Source: Pelistega suis | GTDB lineage: Bacteria > Pseudomonadota > Gammaproteobacteria > Burkholderiales > Burkholderiaceae_B | Direction: 5' to 3' | Length of the DNA: 64,000 bases | Assembly: GCF_013133795.1 (NCBI RefSeq) | Contig: NZ_JABGBN010000002.1 | Location: forward strand, 1-64,000 | Shown: positions 1 to 8,024 of the stretch, piece after piece | Position numbering within the stretch: position 1 is the first letter of the stretch | Layout: every line of letters begins with the position of its first letter | The notes under the pieces: model-generated | Database searches by the model: none | What the model saw: only the letters and a program-made list of their open reading frames with translations | What the model was told of the DNA's origin: nothing | Translations under genes and position numbers: made by a program

Positions 1-127
1 CCGAAAAGAAGGCACTCTCTTCGGGTTTTCGGTCTGTACTGAAATCAAGGTATTATTGGGAATCCCAGCTTAAATCATAGATACCGTAAGGAATTTTATT
101 CTTTATTTAAAACTTTGCAACAGAACC
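1..127 (+). mobile_element. 3' end of an IS6-family IS1216-like insertion sequence
   Basis: The window opens inside an insertion sequence. Frame 2 (bases 2-73) encodes the last 23 residues of a transposase ending GFSVCTEIKVLLGIPA, which I recognise as the C-terminus of IS1216-type IS6-family DDE transposases. About 50 bases later comes the terminal inverted repeat, whose reverse complement reads GGTTCTGTTGCAAAGTTTT and ends at base 127. IS1216 is mostly known from enterococci and streptococci, so its presence in a Gram-negative resistance island is notable. The element abuts accB coding sequence directly at base 128. The rest of the element lies outside the window, so intactness and a second copy cannot be judged. 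Confidence 0.85.
2..73 (+). CDS. IS1216-like transposase, C-terminal fragment (truncated by window edge)
   Basis: This open frame runs in from the left edge and stops at TAA 71-73. Residues such as RKEGTLFGF and LLGIPA match the end of the IS6-family IS1216 transposase, a DDE enzyme that moves the element by replicative cointegrate formation. Only the tail is visible, so catalytic residues and completeness cannot be checked. Confidence 0.8.
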   Translation, partial: RKEGTLFGFSVCTEIKVLLGIPA

Positions 128-496
128 GCTGCGCCAGCACCTGCTCAAACCATTTATGCGACTGCGCCAATGGCTGCACCTGTTGCGCCTGCCCCTGCAC
201 CCGTAGCGGCTGCGCCTGTTGCTGCGGCGGCTGCACCGTCAGCCCCTGCTGCGCGTGATTTGAGCCAAGCGCAAAAATCGCCTATGGTTGGCACGTTCTA
301 CCGCGCACCAAGCCCAAGCGCACCTGCGTTTGTGGAAGTAGGCGCAACGGTTAAAGCAGGCGACACGCTGTGCATTATTGAAGCCATGAAATTGATGAAT
401 GAAATTGAAGCCGAAAAATCAGGCGTGATTAAAGAAATTTTGGTGGAAAACGGTCAGCCTGTGGAATTTGGCGAACCTTTGTTTATTATTGAATAA
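128..496 (+). pseudogene. accB: accB fragment: biotin carboxyl carrier protein of acetyl-CoA carboxylase, 5'-truncated
   Basis: BCCP carries the biotin that AccC carboxylates and AccA/AccD use to form malonyl-CoA for fatty acid synthesis. The frame is open from base 128, directly after the insertion-sequence end, so the start codon and N-terminus are gone; an internal ATG at 170 is not a credible native start. An Ala/Pro-rich linker comes first, followed by the biotinyl domain with the [12 protein letters not shown] motif; the biotin-accepting lysine is codon 389-391. The normal partner accC does not follow. The adjacent Neisseriaceae-type uptake sequence suggests this is foreign DNA carried with the beta-lactamase rather than the host's own accB. 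A biotinylated C-terminal peptide could be made from the internal ATG, but function is unlikely. Confidence 0.85.
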
Positions 497-501
497 TACG
501 T

Positions 502-516
502 TTCAGGCTGCCTGAA
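502..516. repeat. DNA uptake sequence of Neisseriaceae dialect (palindromic form)
   Basis: The 15-mer TTCAGGCTGCCTGAA contains AGGCTGCCTGAA on the plus strand, the Simonsiella-type DUS dialect, and AGGCAGCCTGAA on the minus strand, the Kingella-type dialect. It lies just after the accB stop, where paired DUS often double as terminators in Neisseriaceae. I saw no full copy in the chromosomal part of the window. Confidence 0.8.
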
Positions 517-546
517 CATTCATAACCCATAAAATAAGGAAACAAG

Positions 547-888
547 ATGAACATTCAAAATCCGCAAATTCAATCATACGATTTTCTGCGTGGAATGTAT
601 GATGACGGCTATTTTCCCAATTTTTTGGTTGATAAATGCAAAGCCATTTTTTTGAATGTGTGCCAACGCATTGAACAAGAACAACCCGACAATTTAGACG
701 CGCTGTATGCCATCACGCACGAAGCCACCGAGCAACTCAATGAATTGCAAGATGAATTTGATGAAAATGACAGCGAAATTGAAACAGTTGCGCGTGATTG
801 TTTTGGCGAAACCATGGAATTTATTGCCCAAGCTTATGGTTTTGATGACGCAGATGGTGTAGAATTGATTGCCCCGCGTGATTGGTAA
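547..888 (+). CDS. DUF5713-type conserved hypothetical protein
   Basis: A 113-residue acidic cytoplasmic protein with no signal peptide or membrane segment. It resembles the DUF5713 group, with the C-terminal signature YGFDDADG...LIAPRDW; its function is unknown. Its ATG follows an AAGGAAACAAG ribosome-binding region. It sits between two copies of the uptake sequence, downstream of truncated accB and upstream of the beta-lactamase, so all three probably moved together as one Neisseriaceae-derived block. The family assignment rests on memory of the terminal motif. Confidence 0.65.
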   Translation: MNIQNPQIQSYDFLRGMYDDGYFPNFLVDKCKAIFLNVCQRIEQEQPDNLDALYAITHEATEQLNELQDEFDENDSEIETVARDCFGETMEFIAQAYGFDDADGVELIAPRDW

Positions 889-896
889 AATTATTT

Positions 897-911
897 TTCA
901 GGCTGCCTGAA
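897..911. repeat. Second DNA uptake sequence copy, upstream of the beta-lactamase
   Basis: An identical palindromic 15-mer TTCAGGCTGCCTGAA, nine bases after the stop of the DUF5713-type gene and 34 bases before the bla start. It again contains AGGCTGCCTGAA. Two exact copies 395 bases apart make chance occurrence unlikely and mark the block as coming from a naturally competent Neisseriaceae donor. Confidence 0.8.
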
Positions 912-945
912 AAGAAATTTATTTAGTAAAATCAAAGGATAATTT

Positions 946-1863
946 ATGTTTAATAAGTTAAAAATCGGCACATTATTATTGCTGACATTAACGGCTTGTT
1001 CGCCCAATTCTGTTCATTCGGTAACGTCTAATCCGCAGCCTGCTAGTGCGCCTGTGCAACAATCAGCCACACAAGCCACCTTTCAACAGACTTTGGCGAA
1101 TTTGGAACAGCAGTATCAAGCCCGAATTGGCGTTTATGTATGGGATACAGAAACGGGACATTCTTTGTCTTATCGTGCAGATGAACGCTTTGCTTATGCG
1201 TCCACTTTCAAGGCGTTGTTGGCTGGGGCGGTGTTGCAATCGCTGCCTGAAAAAGATTTAAATCGTACCATTTCATATAGCCAAAAAGATTTGGTTAGTT
1301 ATTCTCCCGAAACCCAAAAATACGTTGGCAAAGGCATGACGATTGCCCAATTATGTGAAGCAGCCGTGCGGTTTAGCGACAACAGCGCGACCAATTTGCT
1401 GCTCAAAGAATTGGGTGGCGTGGAACAATATCAACGTATTTTGCGACAATTAGGCGATAACGTAACCCATGCCAATCGGCTAGAACCCGATTTAAATCAA
1501 GCCAAACCCAACGATATTCGTGATACGAGTACACCCAAACAAATGGCGATGAATTTAAATGCGTATTTATTGGGCAACACATTAACCGAATCGCAAAAAA
1601 CGATTTTGTGGAATTGGTTGGACAATAACGCAACAGGCAATCCATTGATTCGCGCTGCTACGCCAACATCGTGGAAAGTGTACGATAAAAGCGGGGCGGG
1701 TAAATATGGTGTACGCAATGATATTGCGGTGGTTCGCATACCAAATCGCAAACCGATTGTGATGGCAATCATGAGTACGCAATTTACCGAAGAAGCCAAA
1801 TTCAACAATAAATTAGTAGAAGATGCAGCAAAGCAAGTATTTCATACTTTACAGCTCAACTAA
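946..1863 (+). CDS. blaROB: Class A beta-lactamase, ROB type
   Basis: A secreted serine penicillinase that hydrolyses beta-lactams in the periplasm. All class A motifs are present: S86-T-F-K (Ambler Ser70), S144-D-N (Ser130 loop), E180 in the omega loop (RLEPDLN) and K248-S-G in place of KTG. The N-terminal LTLTAC looks like a lipobox with Cys18, so it may be a lipoprotein. Length (305 aa) and sequence match the ROB enzymes known from Haemophilus and Pasteurellaceae; the exact allele needs an alignment. AAGGATAATTT precedes the ATG. No dedicated regulator is adjacent. A partial uptake-sequence core, GCTGCCTGAA, lies inside the gene at 1242-1251. Confidence 0.93.
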   Translation: MFNKLKIGTLLLLTLTACSPNSVHSVTSNPQPASAPVQQSATQATFQQTLANLEQQYQARIGVYVWDTETGHSLSYRADERFAYASTFKALLAGAVLQSLPEKDLNRTISYSQKDLVSYSPETQKYVGKGMTIAQLCEAAVRFSDNSATNLLLKELGGVEQYQRILRQLGDNVTHANRLEPDLNQAKPNDIRDTSTPKQMAMNLNAYLLGNTLTESQKTILWNWLDNNATGNPLIRAATPTSWKVYDKSGAGKYGVRNDIAVVRIPNRKPIVMAIMSTQFTEEAKFNNKLVEDAAKQVFHTLQLN

Positions 1864-1893
1864 CAAATTCATTTTGTTAGAAAAAGTGAAAAT

Positions 1894-2190
1894 TTAGGCT
1901 TGAATTGTCAAACCAAGTGCACGGGGTACTAATTCAATAAAACGTGAGTAGCTTGGTAAGTCCGGAAAATCTTTTTTCATCATGCCTAGCATATGATGAT
2001 AGTAAAACCCTTTAAATTGACGGTAACGTAATTGATGAAACAGTACCAATATAGTCATTATCTCTGGTACACTTATCTTGCATGCTCTTAATCGCTTTGT
2101 CCCATTTTCGATCAGCTGACGTTCAAATTGTGGTTTGAATGCTTGGTAAAAGTCGTCAATGTGGCAGTATAATTCGGTTAGGTTGTCCAT
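1894..2190 (-). pseudogene. IS982-family transposase, N-terminal fragment
   Basis: Ninety-eight residues with the typical IS982-family N-terminus: CHIDDFYQAFKPQF, then SVPEIMTILVLFHQLRYRQFKGFYYHHM and FPDLPSYSRFIELVPRAL. Full-length members are around 280-300 residues, so roughly two thirds, including most of the DDE catalytic region, is missing. The last few residues (LGLTIQA) appear to be read-through beyond the break near base 1912. It is probably a remnant of the element that helped join the beta-lactamase and tet(H) segments. Confidence 0.75.
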
Positions 2191-2192
2191 GT

Positions 2193-2254
2193 AAGAAGTC
2201 CTTTTTGTTGAGTTTTTATTAGTACATTAACTTTAACAATTTTGGACTTCTTTT
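2193..2254. repeat. Inverted repeat flanking the 5' side of the IS982-like fragment
   Basis: AAGAAGTCC at 2193-2201 is mirrored by GGACTTCTT at 2246-2254, separated by AT-rich sequence. It lies just upstream of the transposase fragment start and could belong to the element's left end or form a hairpin. I cannot identify a target-site duplication. Confidence 0.35.
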
Positions 2255-2285
2255 TTTTGCCTTTTTTGACCTGCTTATCCCGAAC

Positions 2286-3476
2286 TCAGGTAGCTTTAGG
2301 TGTGGTTTTTCTTTGGTGAAAATAAGCGGTAATAAGCAACATAGCATAAAGTATTGCCCCCATCAGCCATAACAGACCATCCCAATAAGCGACGCTATAA
2401 CTATAAATAAAGGCAAATAAAAGGGGACCAATGATCCCGGTAATATTGGTTAGGCTCACCAGAGTACCTTGTAATTTCCCTTGCGCATTATCATCGACAG
2501 ATTTTGATAAATAACCTTGTAATGCGGGTTGCCCCATACCTCCTGCCGCTAAGCAAATTAATGCTGGTAAGATGACCCAAACGTGGCCTATCCACGCTAA
2601 TAATAAACAGCCCATCATATCAATAGACATACTGATCATAATGGTGGTTTTTTCGCCCCATTTTTGTGCCAATTTCCCAGCGACAATCGCCTGAAAGAAA
2701 ATATGTAATACACCCAGAACCGCCAAAGACATACCGATAGAAGTTGTGTTCCAATCAAAACGATATTGTGTAAACAGCACCCAGATGGTGGCAGGAATTT
2801 GCCCGATAAGCTGGATAATAAAATAGGTTGCTAACCAAAAGTAGAGGCTTTTCTTAAAAAAAACAGTGACTGTATTTGAGGCAGTTTGGTTTTCAGGTGT
2901 CCTATTGGCAACAAGCGCTTCTCTTTTTTGTGTTTCTCGGAAAAAGAGCAAAGAGAGTATTAATAATATCGAGTGTGAAATAGCGGCAAAAATAAATGGC
3001 ATATGAGCACTGATATCACCTAATAATCCCCCTAGCATTGGGCCGATAATAAGGCCAACACCAAAAGCACCACCTAAGAAACCAAAATAGCGAGTTCGAT
3101 TTTTAGCGGGAGTCACATCACTCATCGCTGATGCACATACGGCACCTGTTGCGCCTGTGATCCCCGCAATGATGCGCCCAATATAGAGCATCCAAAGTGT
3201 GGTTGAGAATGCCATTAAAAGATAGTCGAGTGCCGCGCCTAAAAGGGAAAACAGCAAGATGGGTTTTCTGCCGTATTTATCAGACAGTCGTCCTAGAATA
3301 GGAGCAAAAATAACCTGCATGGTAGCATAGAGCGCTAATAGCACACCGTAATGGGTTGCCAGTGAATTTTCACTGACAAATTCATTTAATAGAGTAGGGA
3401 GTACTGGCATGATAAGCCCGATACCAATGGCATCTAATACGGTGATCAGCAGTATAATAATAATTGATTTATTCAT
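2286..3476 (-). CDS. tet(H): Tetracycline efflux MFS transporter Tet(H)
   Basis: A 12-helix major facilitator antiporter that exports the tetracycline-metal chelate in exchange for protons across the inner membrane. The sequence has the class hallmark LDAIGIGLIMPVLPTLL in helix 1 and motif A, GRLSDKYGRK, at residues 62-71, and I recognise it as Tet(H) of Pasteurellaceae transposon Tn5706. The usual protein is about 400 residues; here it is 396, ending KTTPKAT, because the 3' end joins foreign DNA just before the stop. The final cytoplasmic residues are unlikely to be essential. Two tet operators lie upstream, but the divergent repressor gene is destroyed, so expression is probably constitutive. 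Confidence 0.93.
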   Translation of the reverse strand: MNKSIIIILLITVLDAIGIGLIMPVLPTLLNEFVSENSLATHYGVLLALYATMQVIFAPILGRLSDKYGRKPILLFSLLGAALDYLLMAFSTTLWMLYIGRIIAGITGATGAVCASAMSDVTPAKNRTRYFGFLGGAFGVGLIIGPMLGGLLGDISAHMPFIFAAISHSILLILSLLFFRETQKREALVANRTPENQTASNTVTVFFKKSLYFWLATYFIIQLIGQIPATIWVLFTQYRFDWNTTSIGMSLAVLGVLHIFFQAIVAGKLAQKWGEKTTIMISMSIDMMGCLLLAWIGHVWVILPALICLAAGGMGQPALQGYLSKSVDDNAQGKLQGTLVSLTNITGIIGPLLFAFIYSYSVAYWDGLLWLMGAILYAMLLITAYFHQRKTTPKAT

Positions 3477-3490
3477 TGAGATCCTAAAAA

Positions 3491-3506
3491 TCTATCAGTG
3501 ATAGAG
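3491..3506. promoter_or_regulatory. tet operator next to tet(H)
   Basis: TCTATCAGTGATAGAG is a near-perfect palindrome of the TetR-operator type (canonical core TCTATCATTGATAGAG), 14 bases upstream of the tet(H) start. With TetR truncated nearby, it may have no repressor unless one is encoded elsewhere. Confidence 0.85.
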
Positions 3507-3521
3507 TGGGTGTAAAATATC

Positions 3522-3537
3522 TCTATCAGTGATAGAT
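3522..3537. promoter_or_regulatory. Second tet operator
   Basis: TCTATCAGTGATAGAT, the same operator core 31 bases from the first copy and 30 bases upstream of the tetR start. The two-operator layout between divergent tetR and tetA genes is standard for Tn10-like tet determinants. Confidence 0.85.
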
Positions 3538-3564
3538 TGTCAAGGCTATTTTATTTTGAGGTAG

Positions 3565-4061
<497 letters not shown>

Positions 4062-4077
<16 letters not shown>

Positions 4078-4223
4078 AATGTCGTTTCCATATCTGTAGA
4101 CATATGCTCACCTTTTTTCCACTTGCTGATTTGCGTAGCAGACACTTTGAGTCTTTGGGCGAGCTCTTTTTGGGTGCAGTTAAAATGTTTTAAGGCTAAC
4201 TCAATAAGATACGGATTAGACAT
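4062..4223 (-). pseudogene. XRE-type helix-turn-helix regulator, 3'-truncated
   Basis: A 53-codon frame starting MSNPYLIELALKHFNCTQKE and continuing LAQRLKVSATQISKWKKGEH, a clear Cro/C1-type helix-turn-helix: the CTQKELAQRL and VSATQISKW helices are spaced as in XRE proteins. It stops at a TGA soon after joining the NAD-kinase-like segment, so the C-terminal part is missing or replaced. The remaining DNA-binding domain could still fold. A palindrome just upstream may be its operator. Confidence 0.6.
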
Positions 4224-4239
4224 ATGGATACCAAAATAA

Positions 4240-4263
4240 AGTAAATTTTATAAATTATTTACT
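4240..4263. promoter_or_regulatory. Candidate operator upstream of the XRE-type regulator
   Basis: AGTAAAT (4240-4246) and ATTTACT (4257-4263) form an inverted repeat with a 10-base AT-rich spacer, 16 bases upstream of the regulator start. The position fits an autoregulatory operator; this is inference only. Confidence 0.4.
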
Positions 4264-4315
4264 TTATTTTAAAAAATGTCAACCTAGTATCAGTAAGCAG
4301 GATTTTCTGTTGAAA

Positions 4316-4353
4316 TGCAAAAACTCCCACAAGCATTCACGCCTGTGGGAGTT
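4316..4353 (-). terminator. Rho-independent terminator after the phytase-like pseudogene
   Basis: On the minus strand AACTCCCACAGGC pairs with the complementary arm ending GTGGGAGTT, followed by a T run. It lies about 36 bases past the stop of the esterase-like gene and marks the chromosomal edge of the resistance island. Confidence 0.75.
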
Positions 4354-4389
4354 ACAACAGATTTAAACTATATCAAGCAGATATTTTTC

Positions 4390-5485
4390 TTAATAAAGTT
4401 TCTTCGACAATTTTAATTTGATAATCTCGTTATCATCAGCTAATTTGGCATTGCGACCAGAAGAGCCGGGGAAGTTATTGTCATTGAGTACAGTGATGGT
4501 TTCGGCATCTTCAAGCACAATATCTTCAATGGTAAAAAATGGGAAGGTAAACGGATTGCCTGTACCAATATCACTATCACGAGCCGCGCCATATAAACTG
4601 TCAGGGTTTTGGATATCCATTAAATCTACGAGGTCTTCGCGTTGTACGGCTTGACCATTTTCACCTAATTTAATCCAGATGAGCTTCTTATAGTTGGCTT
4701 TTGTATTTTCGGCATTATCACGTTCGATAATGATACCGGTTTCATTGTCAATCAATTGGAAGTCACCGATAGCGTCAGCCTTATCGGCTAAATCAAAGAG
4801 GTAGTATTTTCCTGTATAGGCTTTTTTCTCAATATCAAATTGTGAGATGATGAGCTGCTTTTTATCCGCATTTTTTAAGGGTTTTTCAAGCAGTGGGTAT
4901 AGGAACTTACCATCTTTGGATAATGCCATTCCTTCAAAGCCACCGCTTTGTTGTACGAGTGGTTCGACTTGATTTTGTGCATTTAATTGATTGTGTGGTG
5001 AGCGTAACTCTTGACCTGTTTGGTATGGATTAGGTAGAGGGATGGGGGCGTCGATAAGCACGCCGTCTTTATCAAAGTGTAATAAAAAAGGACCGAATTC
5101 TTCGCCTACCCAATAAGTACCGTCTGCTGCGCGTTGGATAGACTCGGGGTCAAAATCGGCGCCAGTTAAGAGGCGCTCTGGGGTATTTTGATTAACAATA
5201 TCAAAAGTAATCAGTTTGTTAGGGTCGCGTAACTGGATAAAGTTGAGTACATCTACTTTACCACTACCACCTGTAGCTGTACGGAATTCAGGTTTAATTT
5301 GATAGATTCGCAATAAGAAGTCGGCTGAGTTGTCTTGTGTACCAAAGCCATTGTCGGCTAGCACGGTATAGGTAGCATCTGCATTTTTTAATGCACCAGA
5401 GAAACAGTGTGCTAGGGCTTGCTGCTATAGTTGGTGTGCTGATAAGAGTTGCGATAAGAGCAGAGAATAAGTGCTTTTTCATCAT
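4390..5485 (-). pseudogene. Esterase-like activity of phytase family protein, broken by a 5' deletion and frameshift
   Basis: The 3' frame (to 5364 and a little upstream) encodes a large part of a secreted phytase-type esterase-like protein, including DNGFGTQDNSADFLLRIYQI, YWVGEEFGPFLLHFD, GGFEGMALSKDGKFLY and a C-terminal VLNDNNFPGSSGR segment. The natural start is at 5485 or 5482, where MKKHLFSALIATLISTPTIA forms a clean signal peptide in a different frame. Between them the roughly 50-70 residues usually found ahead of the GFSG region are absent, and the frames do not match. The gene therefore looks like a recent pseudogene created by an internal deletion near 5395-5420. A sequencing error alone would not explain the missing domain. 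Confidence 0.75.
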
Positions 5486-5552
5486 AGATTCAAATGACAA
5501 GTGGTTGAAAAGCACTCATTCTAGGGAGGATATATTACAAAATCATAACAAT

Positions 5553-6494
5553 CTACTCAATATTCTGCGCTTGTTCACGAAGTTGTTCGACTAGTAGTTT
5601 GAGGTCAATGACTGATTGGGTAATCTCAATAGCCGTTGATTTTGAACCTAATGTATTGATTTCTCGGTTCATTTCTTGAAATAGGAAATCTAAGCGTTTA
5701 CCGAGACTTTGTTTGTTTTTGGTTTTTGGGACATGGTCTAACTGGCTTTCTGTTTTGAGTAGATTTGCTAATTCTTTTTGGTGAGAATCTAAGCGGTCTA
5801 ATTCTTCGGCGACATCAATACGTAAGCTGAACAAGGCGCTTTCTGAAGCAATACGAGCGCTGAGCTCTTCGCCTTTAATTTGTTCAAAGCCATGAGGTGC
5901 TACGGTTTCTAGTGTCTCACGCAATTTACGAGCGAGTTTTTCGCGATACTCTTCGTGTACGCTAGGAAGCTTAGCTCGAACAACAGAGAGAATGTTGTGG
6001 ATATCGTTAACATAGCCGAGCATTGTGTCGGCTAAGCGTTTGCCTTCGCGTGCACGTGCAATAATAAAGCTATCTAGTGCCTGATCCGCAGTGCTTAAGC
6101 AAAGCTGTGCCCATTGTTCAGTGCTTTCATCATTTTTAAGGTTTTGCTTTTGGTGGCTGAGATTGATGAGTTCTTGTAGCGATGGGGCTTGCGTATCAGC
6201 GATAATGTTTTTAGCTTGTTGATATTGGATATTCAATGCTTGCAGCAGTTCTGCATCGAGGCGGATATCATCAATGGTTTTGGTTTTATTGAGGCTAACA
6301 CGAATTTCTACTTTGCCACGATTAATACGGTTGCTAATTAATTCGCGTAAATTACCCTCAATAGCACGTAATTCATCAGGGATACGGAAGTGTAAATCTA
6401 AAAAACGATTATTGACGCTTTTTAATTCGACCGTCAGTTGTCCTAAGGAATGTTCGTTTTGTTGGCTTGCAAAAGCCGTCATGCTGTATATCAT
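5553..6494 (-). CDS. yicC: YicC/YloC family endoribonuclease
   Basis: YicC-family proteins are endoribonucleases implicated in decay of small RNAs. The 313-residue product begins MIYSMTAFASQQ, the typical N-terminus (SMTGFA-like), has ELKSVNNRFLDLHFRIP near residue 30, and ends with the conserved block LGKRLDFLFQEMNREINTLGSKS, the signature of the DUF1732 C-terminal domain. An extra ATG one codon upstream (6497) is possible. It is divergent from rph, a frequent arrangement for these two RNA-processing genes in proteobacteria. Short intergenic space suggests back-to-back promoters. Confidence 0.92.
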   Translation of the reverse strand: MIYSMTAFASQQNEHSLGQLTVELKSVNNRFLDLHFRIPDELRAIEGNLRELISNRINRGKVEIRVSLNKTKTIDDIRLDAELLQALNIQYQQAKNIIADTQAPSLQELINLSHQKQNLKNDESTEQWAQLCLSTADQALDSFIIARAREGKRLADTMLGYVNDIHNILSVVRAKLPSVHEEYREKLARKLRETLETVAPHGFEQIKGEELSARIASESALFSLRIDVAEELDRLDSHQKELANLLKTESQLDHVPKTKNKQSLGKRLDFLFQEMNREINTLGSKSTAIEITQSVIDLKLLVEQLREQAQNIE

Positions 6495-6611
6495 CAAATG
6501 CTCTTTTATGGAATTTTGAATTTAATCATGAAATAGATGGCTAAAGGGCTAGTCGCCACTTTCCTCTATCGTTTACAATTTAGTGATATTTTACTTGAAG
6601 GCTTAACTGAT

Positions 6612-7328
6612 ATGAACAATTTTTCTCGTCCTAGTGCACGTCAAGCGAATCAATTGCGTGAAGTCAAGGTGCAAAGAGGCTATACCCCTTATGCTGAGGG
6701 TTCTGTATTAATTCAAGTTGGCAATACGCATGTATTGTGTAATGCTAGTGTGTTAGAAAAAGTCCCTCCATTTTTAAAGGACTCAGGGCAAGGTTGGGTA
6801 ACCGCTGAATATGGTATGTTGCCGCGTGCGACACATACTCGCTCGGATCGTGAAGCAGCAAAAGGTAAACAATCAGGACGCACACAAGAAATTCAACGTC
6901 TGATTGGACGTAGTCTACGTGCAATTATTGATTTGGAAAAATTAGGTCCTCGTACTATCCACCTTGATTGTGATGTTATTCAGGCAGATGGCGGTACGCG
7001 TTGTGCCAGTATTACAGGAGCATGGATTGCCTTACGTGATGCGGTTCAGAAACTATTAGACCAAGGTGTTTTGACAGAAAATCCGATTAAGGATAATGTG
7101 GCTGCGATTTCTGTAGGTATGGTGGATGGTCATGCTGTATTGGATTTGGACTATGCTGAAGACTCTAACTGTGATGCAGACATGAATATTGTGATGACAG
7201 GAAAAGGGCATTTTGTTGAGGTTCAGGGTACTGCTGAAGGGCAAACATTTGCACGTCAGGATTTAGATAATTTATTGCAATTGGCAGAGCAAGGGATTGC
7301 TCAACTAGTCGCTATCCAAAACGCCTAA
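6612..7328 (+). CDS. rph: Ribonuclease PH
   Basis: A phosphorolytic 3'-5' exoribonuclease that trims tRNA 3' ends. Starting at ATG 6612 the product is 238 residues, the usual length, beginning [33 protein letters not shown] is the RNase PH core, [20 protein letters not shown] contains the conserved phosphate-binding [11 protein letters not shown] region, and [20 protein letters not shown] is the family signature. An upstream in-frame ATG (6537) would add a non-conserved 25-residue tail and is rejected. It heads the rph-rdgB-hemW cluster. Confidence 0.95.
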   Translation: MNNFSRPSARQANQLREVKVQRGYTPYAEGSVLIQVGNTHVLCNASVLEKVPPFLKDSGQGWVTAEYGMLPRATHTRSDREAAKGKQSGRTQEIQRLIGRSLRAIIDLEKLGPRTIHLDCDVIQADGGTRCASITGAWIALRDAVQKLLDQGVLTENPIKDNVAAISVGMVDGHAVLDLDYAEDSNCDADMNIVMTGKGHFVEVQGTAEGQTFARQDLDNLLQLAEQGIAQLVAIQNA

Positions 7329-7424
7329 TATAAATACAAACTAAGCATTTTACCATATGTGCATTATATAATTGATGTATGTTTATATTATGTGTAAAAG
7401 CTATTAAAAATATGGATAAAAAGT

Positions 7425-8024
7425 ATGCAAAAAATTGTATTAGCCTCAAATAATAAAGGCAAGTTAGCAGAGTTCCAGCAGTTATTTGCACCATTAGGTG
7501 TCGAGTTAATTAATCAGGGTGCTTTAGGAGTGGGAGAGTGTGAAGAGCCTTATTTCACTTTTTTAGAAAATGCGTTGACCAAAGCACGCTTTGCCAGTCA
7601 AGCGACGGGGCTACCGGCTATTGCGGATGACTCTGGTCTGGTTGTGCCTGCATTAGGTGGTGCGCCGGGGGTATTGTCTGCACGTTATGCACAGACCCAA
7701 GGGGGTGAAAAGTCTGATAGTGCGAATAATGCTTATCTTCTTAAAGCCCTTGAAAATATTGCTGATAGACGAGGTTTCTATGTGGCATGTTTAGTGTTTG
7801 TGCGTCATGCTGATGACCCTTGTCCTATTGTGGCACAAGCTTTTTGGTCTGGTGAAATTGCAAGAGAAGCCCGTGGTGAATATGGTTTTGGCTATGACCC
7901 ATATTTCTATTTACCCGATTTAGGCAAAACAGCGGCAGAGTTGTTGCCTGAACAGAAAAATAGCATTAGTCATCGTGGTCAAGCCTTACAAAAATTACTT
8001 GCTGAGTTAAAAGCTTATGTCTGA
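7425..8024 (+). CDS. rdgB: XTP/dITP diphosphatase (RdgB/HAM1 family)
   Basis: This enzyme removes non-canonical purine triphosphates (XTP, dITP) to monophosphates, preventing their incorporation into DNA. The 199-residue protein has the N-terminal LASNNKGKLAEF, the central ALTKARFASQATGLPAIADDSGL with its metal-binding acidic residues, and the C-terminal GYGFGYDPYFYLP and SHRGQAL motifs. It overlaps the next gene, hemW, by 8 bases, indicating translational coupling. It lies 96 bases after rph. Confidence 0.95.
   Translation: MQKIVLASNNKGKLAEFQQLFAPLGVELINQGALGVGECEEPYFTFLENALTKARFASQATGLPAIADDSGLVVPALGGAPGVLSARYAQTQGGEKSDSANNAYLLKALENIADRRGFYVACLVFVRHADDPCPIVAQAFWSGEIAREARGEYGFGYDPYFYLPDLGKTAAELLPEQKNSISHRGQALQKLLAELKAYV

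Noticed and set aside
170..496. Complete accB starting at ATG 170
   Set aside because: The frame is open and recognisable upstream to base 128, where the insertion sequence begins, so the ATG is internal.
6537..6611. Extended start for RNase PH
   Set aside because: The added 25 residues have no counterpart in RNase PH, and ATG 6612 gives the usual 238-residue protein.
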